DNA from: Strigamia acuminata
Taxonomy: Eukaryota > Arthropoda > Chilopoda > Geophilomorpha > Linotaeniidae
Assembly (NCBI GenBank): GCA_949358305.1
Contig: OX442317.1
Coordinates: forward strand, 8,312,186 to 8,376,185
Reading direction: 5' to 3'
Length of the DNA stretch: 64,000 nt
Position numbers and translations under genes: made by a program. The notes beneath the pieces were generated by a model that did not search any database, was not told the DNA's origin, and saw nothing but the letters and a program-made list of their open reading frames with translations. Shown here in pieces: positions 1 to 10,087 of this stretch (position 1 is its first letter; the number at the start of each line of letters is the position of its first letter).

Positions 1-2823
1 AACTTGCAGAAAACTGGGCAAGTGTGCAAGAAATACTCGACGATAATTCGTGGCTAGGTTTGTATTTGTAACACGAATTTAGCTCAAAACAGTTTTTCAC
101 CCACCCAATACTTGTGCAGATTTAATTCAACAAATCAAAAGCCGTCGGAATAAGACACTAATGCCTCAAAAAGATGAGGTTGAAGGTGCAGCATTTGCTA
201 TTTTACGACTCCAACAAACCTATCAACTCAGTGCATCTGATTTAGCACGTGGCAATATCTTTGGTAGTCAAAGTTCATTTGGATTAACAAGTATGGGTGT
301 CTAATTTCTTATAATTAAAAAGTATTTCTACTAATCTTAGATTTTTCAATCAGCTCAAGATTGCTTACATCTGGCAAAATGCAGTTCTAATCAGAAGTTC
401 TTCGCTCTGGCGATTGAATGGTACGATTACGCATTACGCAGGAATATTGAAGAAACAAATCCCGCCAGTAACCTTCAAGAAATAACCCTGTATCTAGAAG
501 AGGCAATAAACGCAGTAGGTAATTTAAATTTAAATTACAGTATCACTTTGTGATAATTTTAATTCCCTTATAACAGCATGATCTGGCATTGGAGAGTGAA
601 GGTGAGTGCTAAATAACAGACAATTCTCTCGGTATTTCTTAACGAAGACAAAACTCACGTTTCAAGAAAACCACCAAAACACTTTTCATCAACCAATCAG
701 AGGTCTAAATCGTGCAGAGATTAAAAATCTGCAAAGACCAACAAGCCCTAAATACAGTTTAGGTCTGAACTTGTCGATAATAGAAGAAGATCGAAATTAT
801 GAAACATTATGCAGAGGAGAACAACTTCGGGTAAGAACTAAGTGAAAGCATGACGAATGTTTTCCCATGTTTTTAATTGATATTTTCATTTTCTATTTAG
901 AGTGATTCGGAAGTTGCATCTTTGCACTGCTATTTATCCGACAGAGGAGATGCAAGTTTCTACATAAACCCAATTAAGGTTGAAATCCACAGTCACGACC
1001 CGCAAATCTTAACATTTCACGACATCATTTATGAATCAGAAATTGATTTCATCAAAGAGTTTAGCAAACCGTCAGTAAGTTTCAGAAATTGTCGTTAACA
1101 AACATGCTTCCAAATTTGTTTAAGAATTGTTTTCATTTAAAAGTTGCAAAGATCAAGAGTTATGCCTGAACTTGATAATCCTGATGTAATATGGGACGGG
1201 CGAACAAGTCAGACCACATGGATGTCCGATGACGTGCAAGATGACCAGTTGCGTCAAAAAATTAAAATTATAATGGATCGTGTGTCCAGAATTACTGGGC
1301 TTAATGTGCACGGAAGGATTAACTCGGAAGAAATGCAAGTGGCTAATTACGGTATTGGTGGTGGATACGAACTTCATCACGATTATGTATACAAGCAGCA
1401 TATGACTCCTCAAGAAGTTCGTGAAACCAAATAGTTTATCTGGTATTTATTAGAGTTTAATCGTTTTTCAATTGTGCTTGACAGTTGGTTGATGTGGATC
1501 CGTTTAAACTATATTCCTTTGGTGATAGAATTGCTACTCTAATGTTTTATGTAAGTGATGATTGATTTGCCGTCTAAATAATTGATCATCGATTTGTATT
1601 GCTAGTTAAGTGATGTCGAGCTGGGCGGTGCTACAGCGTTTCCTTTGATTGGTGCTGCTGTTCGGCCTAGAAAGGTCAATAATTCTGCAATTAAATGCAT
1701 AAAAGCGTTGTCATGGGCATGGTTTTCACCTCATTCTAATCTTTCCTAATTTATATTATTCCTACCTTTTTCCCTCTGTCCTTTCATTTTTAGTGTTTTA
1801 AGATGTTATATTTTGAATGGGCGCAAATAATTCTTTGCGCATCGTGTTTCTTCTACCTTGCCCCTCTCTTTTACTGATTAGTTAGACTCTTCCAACATTT
1901 TATATTATTTCCTATATTCTTTAACCTAAATGACTCATTTGTGCTGACTCATCTTAACAATATATGCGCATGGAGTTCCTTGCGCATCTCATTTATTTCC
2001 AACAATCACATTTAATTCTACTTTCTCCCTCCTCTTAGAAATAATTATTCACACTAATAGTTTGGCCCACTGATCACCTGATCAGAGGCTACTTATAGCT
2101 TTGCTGACCACAATAAACACACTTCTCCTCTTCCATCTAGACTGACAACCAGGTTTTACCCTGGTCTAGTGGAATGAGAATGTCAAACCTCTCTTACTTT
2201 GCGCCTAAACACCGCATTCATCTTAAAACTAGTCCTATTGCGCAAATCTAATGACTTTTATATCTTTTATTATGCCTGGCCATCATTCTTCACCCATGTT
2301 AAAGATTGACCCAGTGTACACTTATTTTTACAAACAACATCAACTGTAAGTAAAGAGAACTGTCGTTAAAATATATAGTTGTAACAACAGCGAGTTGAGA
2401 CCGTTTTACCGCCAACCGTCCATATTGCGCGGCGGCATTTTTACGAACGATCTCGCGAGCCTGCGACCCATTTGCGCGAACTAAACACCTGCGCAAATTA
2501 ATTAGTCAACCATGGAAAAACATCAACTTGAGTTCCAGACGTGACAGCGTCACGAATTAATCTCAATGCTCCTTGCACGTGCGTTTTCAGGGTTCTGCAG
2601 TTTTTTGGTATAATCTCCGTCGAAATGGTGAAAGAGATGTCCGCACTTTGCATGGTGGGTGTCCAGTTCTTCTTGGATCCAAATGGAGTAAATGAATTCA
2701 TTGATTACAAAGAGGCATAAAGTTATCGGTTTTTATTAATGTGTCTATTTAGTTGGAACCAAGTGGATTCGTGAATTCAAGCAAGTTTTCAAAAGGCCTT
2801 GCAGCCTAAACCCAAACGACTAG
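1..2823 (+). CDS. P4HA: Prolyl 4-hydroxylase subunit alpha, copy 1 (5' end outside window)
   Basis: Collagen prolyl 4-hydroxylase alpha subunit: an ER-lumen Fe(II)/2-oxoglutarate dioxygenase that hydroxylates prolines in collagen-like chains, usually together with protein disulfide isomerase. Exons, read by codon phase and by comparison with copy 2: 1-57 (partial), 120-290, 354-514, 577-601, 667-830, 901-1074, 1144-1416, 1485-1550, 1606-1674, 2591-2687, 2753-2823. The exons join in one open frame. The window begins inside the N-terminal domain, so the signal peptide is missing. Seen motifs: [31 protein letters not shown], then LHHD (iron-binding HxD), [18 protein letters not shown], and LHGGCPVLLGSKW, which carries the second iron-binding His and the 2-oxoglutarate Lys. 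It ends FKRPC plus six residues. Introns are 55-75 nt except the ninth in the window (1675-2590, 916 nt), which holds an insertion. The TAG at 1432 lies inside a 68-nt intron with a weak GTTCGT donor and is not a nonsense mutation. Confidence 0.9.
1708..2549. mobile_element. About 842-bp insertion inside a P4H copy 1 intron
   Basis: The matching intron of copy 2 (7168-7241) is only 74 nt. The two introns align on both sides, through AAAAGCG on the left and TCACAAA/TCACGAA on the right, so copy 1 gained about 842 bp here. The extra DNA is flanked by a short GCG on each side and is dotted with about nine TGCGC/GCGCA words, absent from the surrounding introns. It has no coding frame that I recognise. 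A non-autonomous transposon is the likely explanation. Loss from copy 2 is possible but less likely, because the copy 2 intron is the normal size for this gene. Confidence 0.6.
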
Positions 2824-2872
2824 ATAGATACACGCTAATGTCAACATATTGAAACTTTAAAAATGTCTTGCC

Positions 2873-2878
2873 AATAAA
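2873..2878 (+). other. Poly(A) signal AATAAA of P4H copy 1
   Basis: A canonical AATAAA lies 50 nt after the stop codon and is followed by a T-rich tract. The same hexamer stands at the matching place in copy 2. Confidence 0.6.
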
Positions 2879-2950
2879 TTCTTTTTAGCATCCTCATTTT
2901 TTACAATTCTCATAAATTTGGAAATATTCTATCTTTTATTTTACCAACAG

Positions 2951-3201
2951 TAAAAAAAAACGAGTGGCAGAAAGGTTAATTGCAACATTTGAAGAAAGAA
3001 AATGCTCTTTGTTTGCGACCATGTATTTATTAAACCCACAAATGCAGTTTGGCGCATAATTGGGCATTTCCGGACCAAAATATCACTTTAAATTCTAAGT
3101 TCGCCGTATTGTGGAGCGACAGCCCACATTGGGAAATTACTTTACGACATAACACGAGATAATATCAAAAAAGTTCGTTCCAAGGTTAAACATTTTGTCA
3201 G
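2951..3201 (+). pseudogene. Exon-like block downstream of P4H copy 1, frameshifted
   Basis: The block is bounded by CAACAG on the left and CAG|GTAAAA on the right, so it looks like an exon with acceptor and donor. It is nearly identical to 7597-7854 after copy 2, but lacks 8 bp near 3050 and has one extra A in an early A-run. The reading frame that is open in the other copy (it contains LIATFEERKCSLFATMYLL) is therefore broken here. I do not recognise the protein family. It may be a remnant of a neighbouring gene carried along by the duplication, or untranslated sequence. Confidence 0.35.
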
Positions 3202-3385
3202 GTAAAAATCTTATCAATAACTTATTAAACCACTTATTTTCCAAGAAAAAATAAATTCTGAATTTTCACGCACCCTGCATTCATTTATTTTTTATCCCTC
3301 CTTATTCCCATATCCTAATTTCCATTTTTTTTTACCGCTGCTTTCCAAGCTCGTGGCAACACGAATTCTACCAAAACCAACTTTC

Positions 3386-3821
3386 TTATTTGCTCCACAA
3401 AATTCCCCGCAAACTGCAGGGAAGCCTTCCCCCATAAAATTCAAAAATATATTTTACAATATATTGCATAATTCCGAAAACGACCATTTCTTCGTTTTCA
3501 AGAAGTCGCATTTGAATGAACTCGCGGCATAATCTCGCCTTACGAGCCCTCGTTGTCTGCTGGTACGCCGCCTTCAATGCCTCCCAGACTTGTTTGGCAG
3601 TGCTATGGGCAACTTACAGTTAGGCAGATTGTTCACCGTGCCTTGTCTTCTCGGGTATTGAAATCCCGCTTCTCCTTTGCACTTGCCGTTGACGCTAGCT
3701 CTTCTTTGCCAGTCACGTGGCCCCAAGTTCCATTTTGCTGTAAAAGCAGTTGCACCTGGACAGACCACGTGACATCCAACTTCTTAATGTCTTTGTAATC
3801 GTCGTGTCTCTTGTCGGCCAT
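3386..3821 (-). pseudogene. Degraded copia-type retrotransposon gag fragment
   Basis: Three overlapping minus-strand frames together resemble the start of a Ty1/copia gag. It begins with an ATG at 3821 and MADKRHDD. A segment with W-x-x-QVQLLLQQNGTWGHVTG follows, then a segment with NLPNCKLPIALPNK, then one with YQQTTRARKARLC and MRLLENEEM typical of the UBN2-like gag region. The segments lie in different frames, with breaks near 3640 and 3585, so the gene is dead. A TATAAA reads on the same strand at about 3953-3948, upstream of the ATG, as expected for the leader of such an element. No protease, integrase or reverse transcriptase follows. Confidence 0.7.
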
Positions 3822-4748
3822 TTTGTCGCACACAAAACACGAAGAATCTCACAAAGAATCGTTGAAAAACACGCACTTTTTCGAAATTAAACCCGCACAA
3901 ATTCACTGCACAGTAATACAAAATCCCAACCAAAAGAGAAGGCGAAATTTTATACACTCCTCCCGGGGCAAACCACTATAAGAGTGGCCAAAAAACTTTG
4001 ACCGGCACTCACACTAGCTTCCGACCGACCTCCTGGGGTCGCGGGAGAAGATCCGGCCAACAATACGACTCCACTTGGTCGACTGACCGAAGGGTGGAGA
4101 CGATTCTAATAGGGAAACCCACACAAAAGCCTTACAAACTAACAAAGTTTCACGACAAAATAATAATAAATACACTTTTGATGTGATGAACGTTGAATTG
4201 CGGGATTTAATCGTCGCAATAACGTCCCTCGTTGCTTGGAACGTCGCTCCCTCCCACGTCGTCAATGTGGTCGTACGGAATTTCCAAACTCGTACGCCGA
4301 TTGCACACGTCCGTGTCTTCGTAATCGCACACCGGAGTGCTAAATTGCGGTATAGGATGTGTGAATTTATGCCCACACCCGAAACAGCTGCTGCCTGTGT
4401 GCAAATTTATGCCCCCACACAGATCTTCTTTGGAAATTTGCGACGAAAATACAATAAAAAAAATGGCCGCCGACGAAAATCTCTTCGTTCTCGCTGATTT
4501 CAAACTCTTTCGTATTGGAAATATGTCGTATCGACGTTAATGGACGCTGCTTCGGCGAAATAGTGGCACACAGGCGTGTACCGATCCGTATACACGTCCT
4601 GGCTAGCTTGCTTCACTGTCGTACACGGCGAAGGGAAAACAAGAAAATCTTCGTTATATCGGCAAATGTACTCGAAACACAACAGGGCCCTCCGATGCTT
4701 CTTGGATCTCGGATCGAGATACTAGAAAGAGCTTTGAAGGTTATACTA
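3822..4748. other. Spacer between the two copia fragments
   Basis: This is probably leader or LTR-like DNA of the minus-strand copia remnant (3822 to about 4180), followed by unassigned sequence. Short open frames occur on both strands at 4183-4503. I do not recognise any of them. No clear long terminal repeat pair was found by eye. Confidence 0.3.
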
Positions 4749-4862
4749 TTTCAATTTTCGGGGTTTCCCATTTCTTGGAGCTGTAGAAAACAACGCTATT
4801 GCGCCTTAAGCGTAATGGAAGGGGAATTTTTGGCACTTCTCGATAGCGCAAAAGAAATTGTT
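4749..4862 (+). pseudogene. Copia-type RNase H fragment
   Basis: In a frame open from 4515 to 4886 the stretch FPISWSCRKQRYCALSVMEG and the following EFLALLDSAKEIV matches the C-terminal RNase H of Ty1/copia polyproteins (the pattern is: ISWSSKKQ, then ALSTxEAEY, then a KE pair). The frame closes soon after, and no reverse transcriptase precedes it. It lies on the strand opposite to the gag remnant at 3386-3821, so the two are either separate insertions or one element that was rearranged. Confidence 0.65.
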
Positions 4863-5091
4863 CGGTTACACACACGCCGTGATTGATCAAACTCGAATTT
4901 TCCGTTTCCCCACTCCCGTTGCAAGAACGTCGCGTTACATTAGTTAAATTTTGTTTCCACGGCCATTAATCAGAGGTTATGGCCAGGTTTAATGGCCAGA
5001 TATCAGATAGTCTCTATTCAAGCGATTGTAATTATTGTAATCTAACTGCAAATAACTTTTATTCAAAGCATCAGTCTAAATAATAACTTGG

Positions 5092-5130
5092 TATATAATT
5101 ACCGGTACTTTATGGAACAAATTTTTCAGT
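5092..5130 (+). promoter_or_regulatory. Core promoter of P4H copy 2
   Basis: TATATAA (5092-5098) is followed by TCAGT (5126-5130), the arthropod-type initiator. The A of the initiator is 36 nt after the first T of the TATA box, slightly longer than the usual 30-31. That would leave a 5' leader of about 47 nt before the ATG at 5175. The call rests on motif and position only. Confidence 0.5.
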
Positions 5131-5174
5131 TGAATTATTTTTCTACCCTGCATCGTTGATGAAATCAATAATCA

Positions 5175-7473
5175 ATGACAGCTTTTGTCCTACTCTTCTT
5201 GTTTTCCATACGAGGGTTTAACGGTGAGGTTTACTCGTCCACTGCTCAACTGGCGACAGTTTACAACGCACACCGAGAAATCGTTGGTCACTTAGAAAGA
5301 TTCATCGAGGATGCTGAAGCCAAAACTGCCCGCTTACGAAAGTAACATGAATTATTCAATATGTCTGCTTTTGCGCTCGTGTTATTATCATCAAACGACT
5401 TCACACAGATACGTAGATGCATTTACCCGCCTGCGTGGGACAGCAGATGTGGATCAGATAGTCGGCAACCCTTTATCAGCTTACAAACTTATTAAACAAC
5501 TTGCAGAAAACTGGGCAAGTGTGGAAGAACTTCTCGACGATAATTCGTGGCTAGGTTTGTATTTGTTTCACGAATTCAGCTCAAAACAGTTTTTCACCCA
5601 CCCAATACTTATGTAGATTTAATTCAACAAATCCAAAGCCGTCGTAATAATACACTAATGACCACAGAAATCGATGTTGAAGGTGCAGCATTAGCTATTT
5701 TACGACTCCAACAAACCTATCAACTCAGAGCATCTGATTTAGCACGTGGCAATATCTTTGGCAGTCAAAGTTCATTCGGATTAACAAGTATGGTTGTTCA
5801 ATATCTCATAATTAAAAAGAAATTTCCACTGATCTTGCATTTTTCAATCAGCTCAAGATTGCTTACATCTGGCAAAACGCAGTTCCAATCAGAACTTCTT
5901 CGATTTGGCGATTGAATGGTACGATTACGCATTACGCACGAATATTGAAGAAACAAATCCTTCCAGTAACCCCCAAGAAATAACCCTGTATCTAGAAGAG
6001 GCAATAAACGCAGTAGGTAATTAATATTTTAAATTACTGTATCACTTTGTGATAATTTTAATTATCTTATAAAAGCATGATCTGGCATTGGAGAGTGAAG
6101 GTGAGTGCTAAATAACAGACAATTCTTTCGGTATTTCTTAACTAACTGTAAGACAAAACTCACGTTGTAAGAAAACCACCAATACACTTTTCATCAGCCA
6201 ATCAGAGGTCTAAATCGTGCAGAAATTAAAAATCTGCAAAGACAAACAACCACGAAACACAGTTTAGATCTGACGTCGGAAATAGAAGAAGTTCAAAATT
6301 ACGAAGCGTTATGCAGAGGAGAACAACTTCGGGTAAAAACTAAGTGAAAACATGACGAATGCATTCCCATGTTTTAATCGACGTTTTCATTTTCTATTTA
6401 GAGTGATTCGGAAGTTGCATCTTTGCACTGTTATTTATCTGACAGAGGAAATGCAAGCTTTTACATAAACCCGATTAAGATTGAAGTGCACAGTCACGAC
6501 CCGCAAATCCTAACTTTTCACGACATCATTTATGAATCAGAAATTGATTTCATCAAAGAGTTTAGCAAACCGTTAGTAAGTTTCAGAAATTGTCGTTAAC
6601 AAACTTGCTTCTAATTTTGTTTGAGAATTGTTTATAATTTAAAAGTTGAAAAGATCAAAAGTTTTTAATCGTTCTGGTGGAATAATATCAGACGCACGAA
6701 CAAGTCAGGCTTCATGGATGTACGATGATGAGGGTGATGAGCAGCTACGTCGAAAAGTTAAAATTATAATGGATCGTCTGTTCAGAATTACTGGGCTTAA
6801 TGTACACGGAGAGACTAACTCGGAACCATTGCAAGTTGCTAATTACGGTATTGGTGGTTTAAGCGCACCTCATTACGATGCTTTGTACAAGGATAAGTCT
6901 CCCCAGGAGGTTCGTGCAACCAAATTGTTTATCTGCTATTTACTAGACTTTAATCGTATCTAAATTGTGCTTGACAGTTGTCCGATGAGGATTTGTTTAT
7001 ACAAGAATCCATTGGTGATCGAATTGCTACTCTAATGTTTTATGTAAGTGATGATTGATTTCTCGTCTAAATAATTCATCATCGATTTGTGTTGCTAGTT
7101 AAGTGATGTCGAGCTGGGCGGTGCTACAGTGTTTCCGCGGATTGGCGCCGCTGTCCGGCCTAGAAAGGTCAATAATCCTGCAATTGAATCCATAAAAGCG
7201 TCACAAATAAATCACAATTCTCCTTGCACGTACATTTTTAGGGTTCTGCAGTTTTTTGGTATAATGTGCTTCGAAATGGTGAAAGAGATCACCGCACTTC
7301 GCATGGTGGCTGTCCAGTTCTTTTTGGATCCAAATGGAGTAAATGAATTAATTGATTAAAAAGAGAGATGAAGTTATTAATTTTTTTAATGTGTACATTT
7401 AGTTGGAAACAAGTGGATTCATGAAGTCAATCAAGTTTTCAAAAGGCCTTGCAGCCTAAACCTAAACGACTAG
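5175..7473 (+). CDS. P4HA: Prolyl 4-hydroxylase subunit alpha, copy 2 (complete, 523 aa)
   Basis: Complete collagen prolyl 4-hydroxylase alpha subunit, close in length to family members (about 520-550 aa). Exons: 5175-5341, 5409-5554, 5617-5787, 5852-6012, 6076-6100, 6172-6332, 6402-6575, 6646-6909, 6978-7043, 7099-7167, 7242-7338, 7403-7473; all phases agree. One exon is only 25 nt. Residues 1-17 are a signal peptide ([17 protein letters not shown]). The N-terminal dimerisation domain follows to about residue 150, then the peptide-substrate-binding region (about 150-240, with DCLHLAKR and WYDYALR), then the catalytic domain (about 300-523). Active-site residues: H411 and D413 (APHYD), H489 (SHGGCPVL) and K499. 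The end, [15 protein letters not shown], is typical. The start is the first ATG after a TATA/initiator pair. The residues before HxD (GGLSAPHYD) differ from the usual GGQYEPHFD, so substrate preference may differ. Confidence 0.95.
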
Positions 7474-7518
7474 ATACACGTTAAAGTCAACATATTGAAA
7501 AATTAAAAAAGTCTTGTC

Positions 7519-7524
7519 AATAAA
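7519..7524 (+). other. Poly(A) signal AATAAA of P4H copy 2
   Basis: AATAAA lies 46 nt after the stop codon, followed by a run of T. It is conserved in position with 2873-2878 of copy 1. Confidence 0.6.
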
Positions 7525-7596
7525 TTTTTTTTAGCATCCTCAGTTTTCACAATTTTCATAAATTTAGAAATATTCTGTCTTTTATTTAACTAACAG

Positions 7597-7854
7597 TAAA
7601 AAAAACGAGTGGCAGAAAAGCTAATTGCAACATTTGAAGAAAGAAAATGCTCTTTGTTTGCGACCATGTATTTATTAAACCCACAAATGCCCACATGTTG
7701 TTTGGCGCATAATTGGGCATTTCCGGACCAAAATATCACTTTAAATTCTAAGTTCGCCGTATTGCGGAGCGACAGCCCACATTGGGAAATTACTTTACGA
7801 CATAACACGAGATAATATCAAAAAAGTTCGTTCCAAGGTTAAACATTTTGTCAG
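7597..7854 (+). other. Exon-like block downstream of P4H copy 2, open frame
   Basis: Bounded by an acceptor-like AACTAACAG and a donor-like CAG|GTAAAA. One frame is open up to a TAA about 50 nt before the donor, with peptide parts LIATFEERKCSLFATMYLL and WAFPDQNITLNSKFAVL. I do not recognise the family. No partner exon was found on either side. The block is almost identical to 2951-3201, more so than many coding exons of the two P4H copies. It could be the last exon of an unknown gene, or part of a long 3' untranslated region. Confidence 0.3.
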
Positions 7855-8855
7855 GTAAAAATCTTATCAATAACTTATTAAACCACTTATTTCCCAAAAA
7901 AAAATAAATTCTGCATTTTCACACACCCTGTATTCATTTATTTTTTTCATTCCTTCTTATTCCCATATATCCTAATTTCCATTTTTTATTTACTGCTGCT
8001 TTCCAAGCTCATGGCAACACGAATTCTCCTATTTGCTCCAAAAAATTCCCCGAAAACTGCAGGAAAGCCTACCCCCATAAAAGTCAAAAAATATATTTTA
8101 CAATATATTGCAAAAATCCGTTTTGCGCAACTAAGAATATTATTTCTATATCAAACAATGCATTTCATAATATAATTGAAAAAAAGCATTTCGAAAAATA
8201 CATCGCGATGTGCTTTCGAGTCACAATGTCTGCAATGCAAATTATCCCGATCTTTATTCCATTCTAGTCGCAAAACGAGAATAATTACGCCATGGAACTG
8301 TGAACCCGATGACATCACATCCCCATGATGAATCACGCCATAACAAACTCTTCGTGACGATTTTGCCCAAGTACACTCACTGGACTTGACCTTTTATTCA
8401 CAAAAATTCCCGTCACATTAGAAATTTCAGCGAACAGCACTAATCTGACAGATAAATTAAACATTCCGCACACGCACGAAAAATCCCCGAAAATAATCGC
8501 AAGTGTCGAAATTCCATTTACCACTTAAACGCAGACAAATTTGGCCGTCAGTCCTCGAAACAGAGGTCAATAGTCAATACCAACGCACAACCATAATCAA
8601 TTAATCTCACGAGCCGAAGAGTGAAATTGCTGGCAGGCCGGGACGAGTGCAATATGCTCAAATGTAACACACATTGCTCTCATCAAGGTCTGAAGCAACA
8701 ACACAAGTCTAAATCAACACAAATTCTTCACACGATTACCAGAGCTCTATTTCAGCCACACTGATGTGTCGCATCAGCGTCCCCAGGGGTGACCACGGGG
8801 AGGTATAGAGTTGGATTTTACACCCCCGATTGCCAAAACCAAAAAAAAAAGTAAA
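7855..8855. other. End of the duplicated unit, then unique intergenic DNA
   Basis: Similarity to copy 1 continues to about 8112 (matching about 3475), where the two copies diverge abruptly; this is the 3' breakpoint of the tandem duplication. From 8116 to 8855 I see only short open frames and no recognisable gene. Confidence 0.5.
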
Positions 8856-9112
8856 AAAAGGAAGAAAAAGTGAGAAAAAGTGAAAAAAAAGTGAGAAAAA
8901 GTGAAATAAAAATGAGAAAAAGTGAGAAAAAGTGAAATAAAAATGAGAAAAAGTGAGAAAAAGTGAAATAAAAATGAGAAAAAGTGAGAAAAAGTGAAAT
9001 AAAAATGAGAAAAAGTGAGAAAAAGTGAAATAAAAATGAGAAAAAGTGAGAAAAAGTGAAATAAAAATGAGAAAAAGTGAGAAAAAGTGAAAAAAAAGTG
9101 CGAAAAAGTACG
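8856..9112. repeat. Minisatellite, 31-bp unit
   Basis: Units begin GTGAAATAAAAATGAG at 8901, 8932, 8963, 8994, 9025 and 9056, exactly 31 bp apart, flanked by shorter GTGAGAAAAA variants. One strand is purely A/G apart from the T residues of GTG, ATAA and ATG. Confidence 0.9.
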
Positions 9113-10040
9113 AAATTATCGTTTTTTAAAATATACCCGTGTTAATTAGTTTTTTTTCGCATCAAACTGTGTAATACAGGAAGTGCAGCTATCCTTAAAT
9201 AAGAATCCATAACATTCGGTTGCAAAGTTTGAATTTCAAACCAGCACGCAGAAATTTGCATCATATTTCACTCCTCACAAACAAATAAAGGTTGAAAGGT
9301 AATTTGTAAACTGTAGAATTAAAAAAAAATTCATGGTATGTCACAGTCTTAAGTAACATTCTTGAAATAATTCATTTTTTTTTCTCTCTTTTTTTTTTTC
9401 TCTAAATAAATAAAAAATTCTGTGGAAATCTTCAAATTTCTAGACTCAACAGAATGCGCACCCAAGACAATTACAATAAACCAACCGCACCCTAAACAAG
9501 TTTATCATTTTCAAACAAAATTTCCAACTTAACCCTTCCTTACAACTGTTAAGAAACCAAACCAAACACTCCATTGAAGGTTATTTACGTAGCTACATTA
9601 AAATCAAACACTTAAAAAACCACATTAAAACAAACCCATTCAGGATTACACTCATCATCACTCATTACGTACACAAAAATATATAAAAATATCGATAAAT
9701 CGTATTTAATTACCAACTACCACACACTAAACACTTTGGAAACACAGAATCTACATTTTTAAACCAAAATTAAAAAAAAAATAAAAAAAATTTCACCACG
9801 AACAACATTTTTCTGTCATGTCTACTCTTTCCAAAACAGCCAAAACAAGCACACACCTTTTTTTTTTACTGGACCCTCCTTCCAAGAACTCATATGAGAA
9901 CTAGTTTAGCAATCCCATAATAATTTTAAAAGCTTCCTTTATGTCTCCCATAGGGTTTCTCTGTAATTGAAATTTAAAAAACTGTTAAAATTCAAACTTT
10001 GGATTAAATTAAGCACCAAGAAATGCATTGCTGGCCTTAC

Positions 10041-10087
10041 CTTTTCAAAGTCGGATTGCCAATCTTCGGGTACATCTACACCGTGAT
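10041..10087 (-). CDS. Possible small coding exon, family unknown
   Basis: On the minus strand a 47-nt piece is flanked by a pyrimidine-rich acceptor ending GTTGTAG and a strong donor AAAG|GTAAGG. Its open frame reads HGVDVPEDWQSDFEK, unusually protein-like for this region. No other exon of the same gene could be joined with confidence. The donor-ended islands at 13510 and 16669 lie on the same strand and could belong to the same or another gene. I cannot name the product. Confidence 0.25.

Noticed and set aside
1432-1434. In-frame TAG in P4H copy 1 after ...QEVRETK, suggesting a pseudogene
   Set aside because: The TAG lies inside a 68-nt intron (1417-1484). Splicing at GAA|GTTCGT to GACAG|TTG keeps phase 0 and gives a peptide that aligns with copy 2, where the same intron is used.
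8856-9112. CRISPR-like array (regular repeats of about 30 bp)
   Set aside because: There are no unique spacers: units are contiguous. The host is an animal, and this holds for all 30-31 bp arrays in the window.
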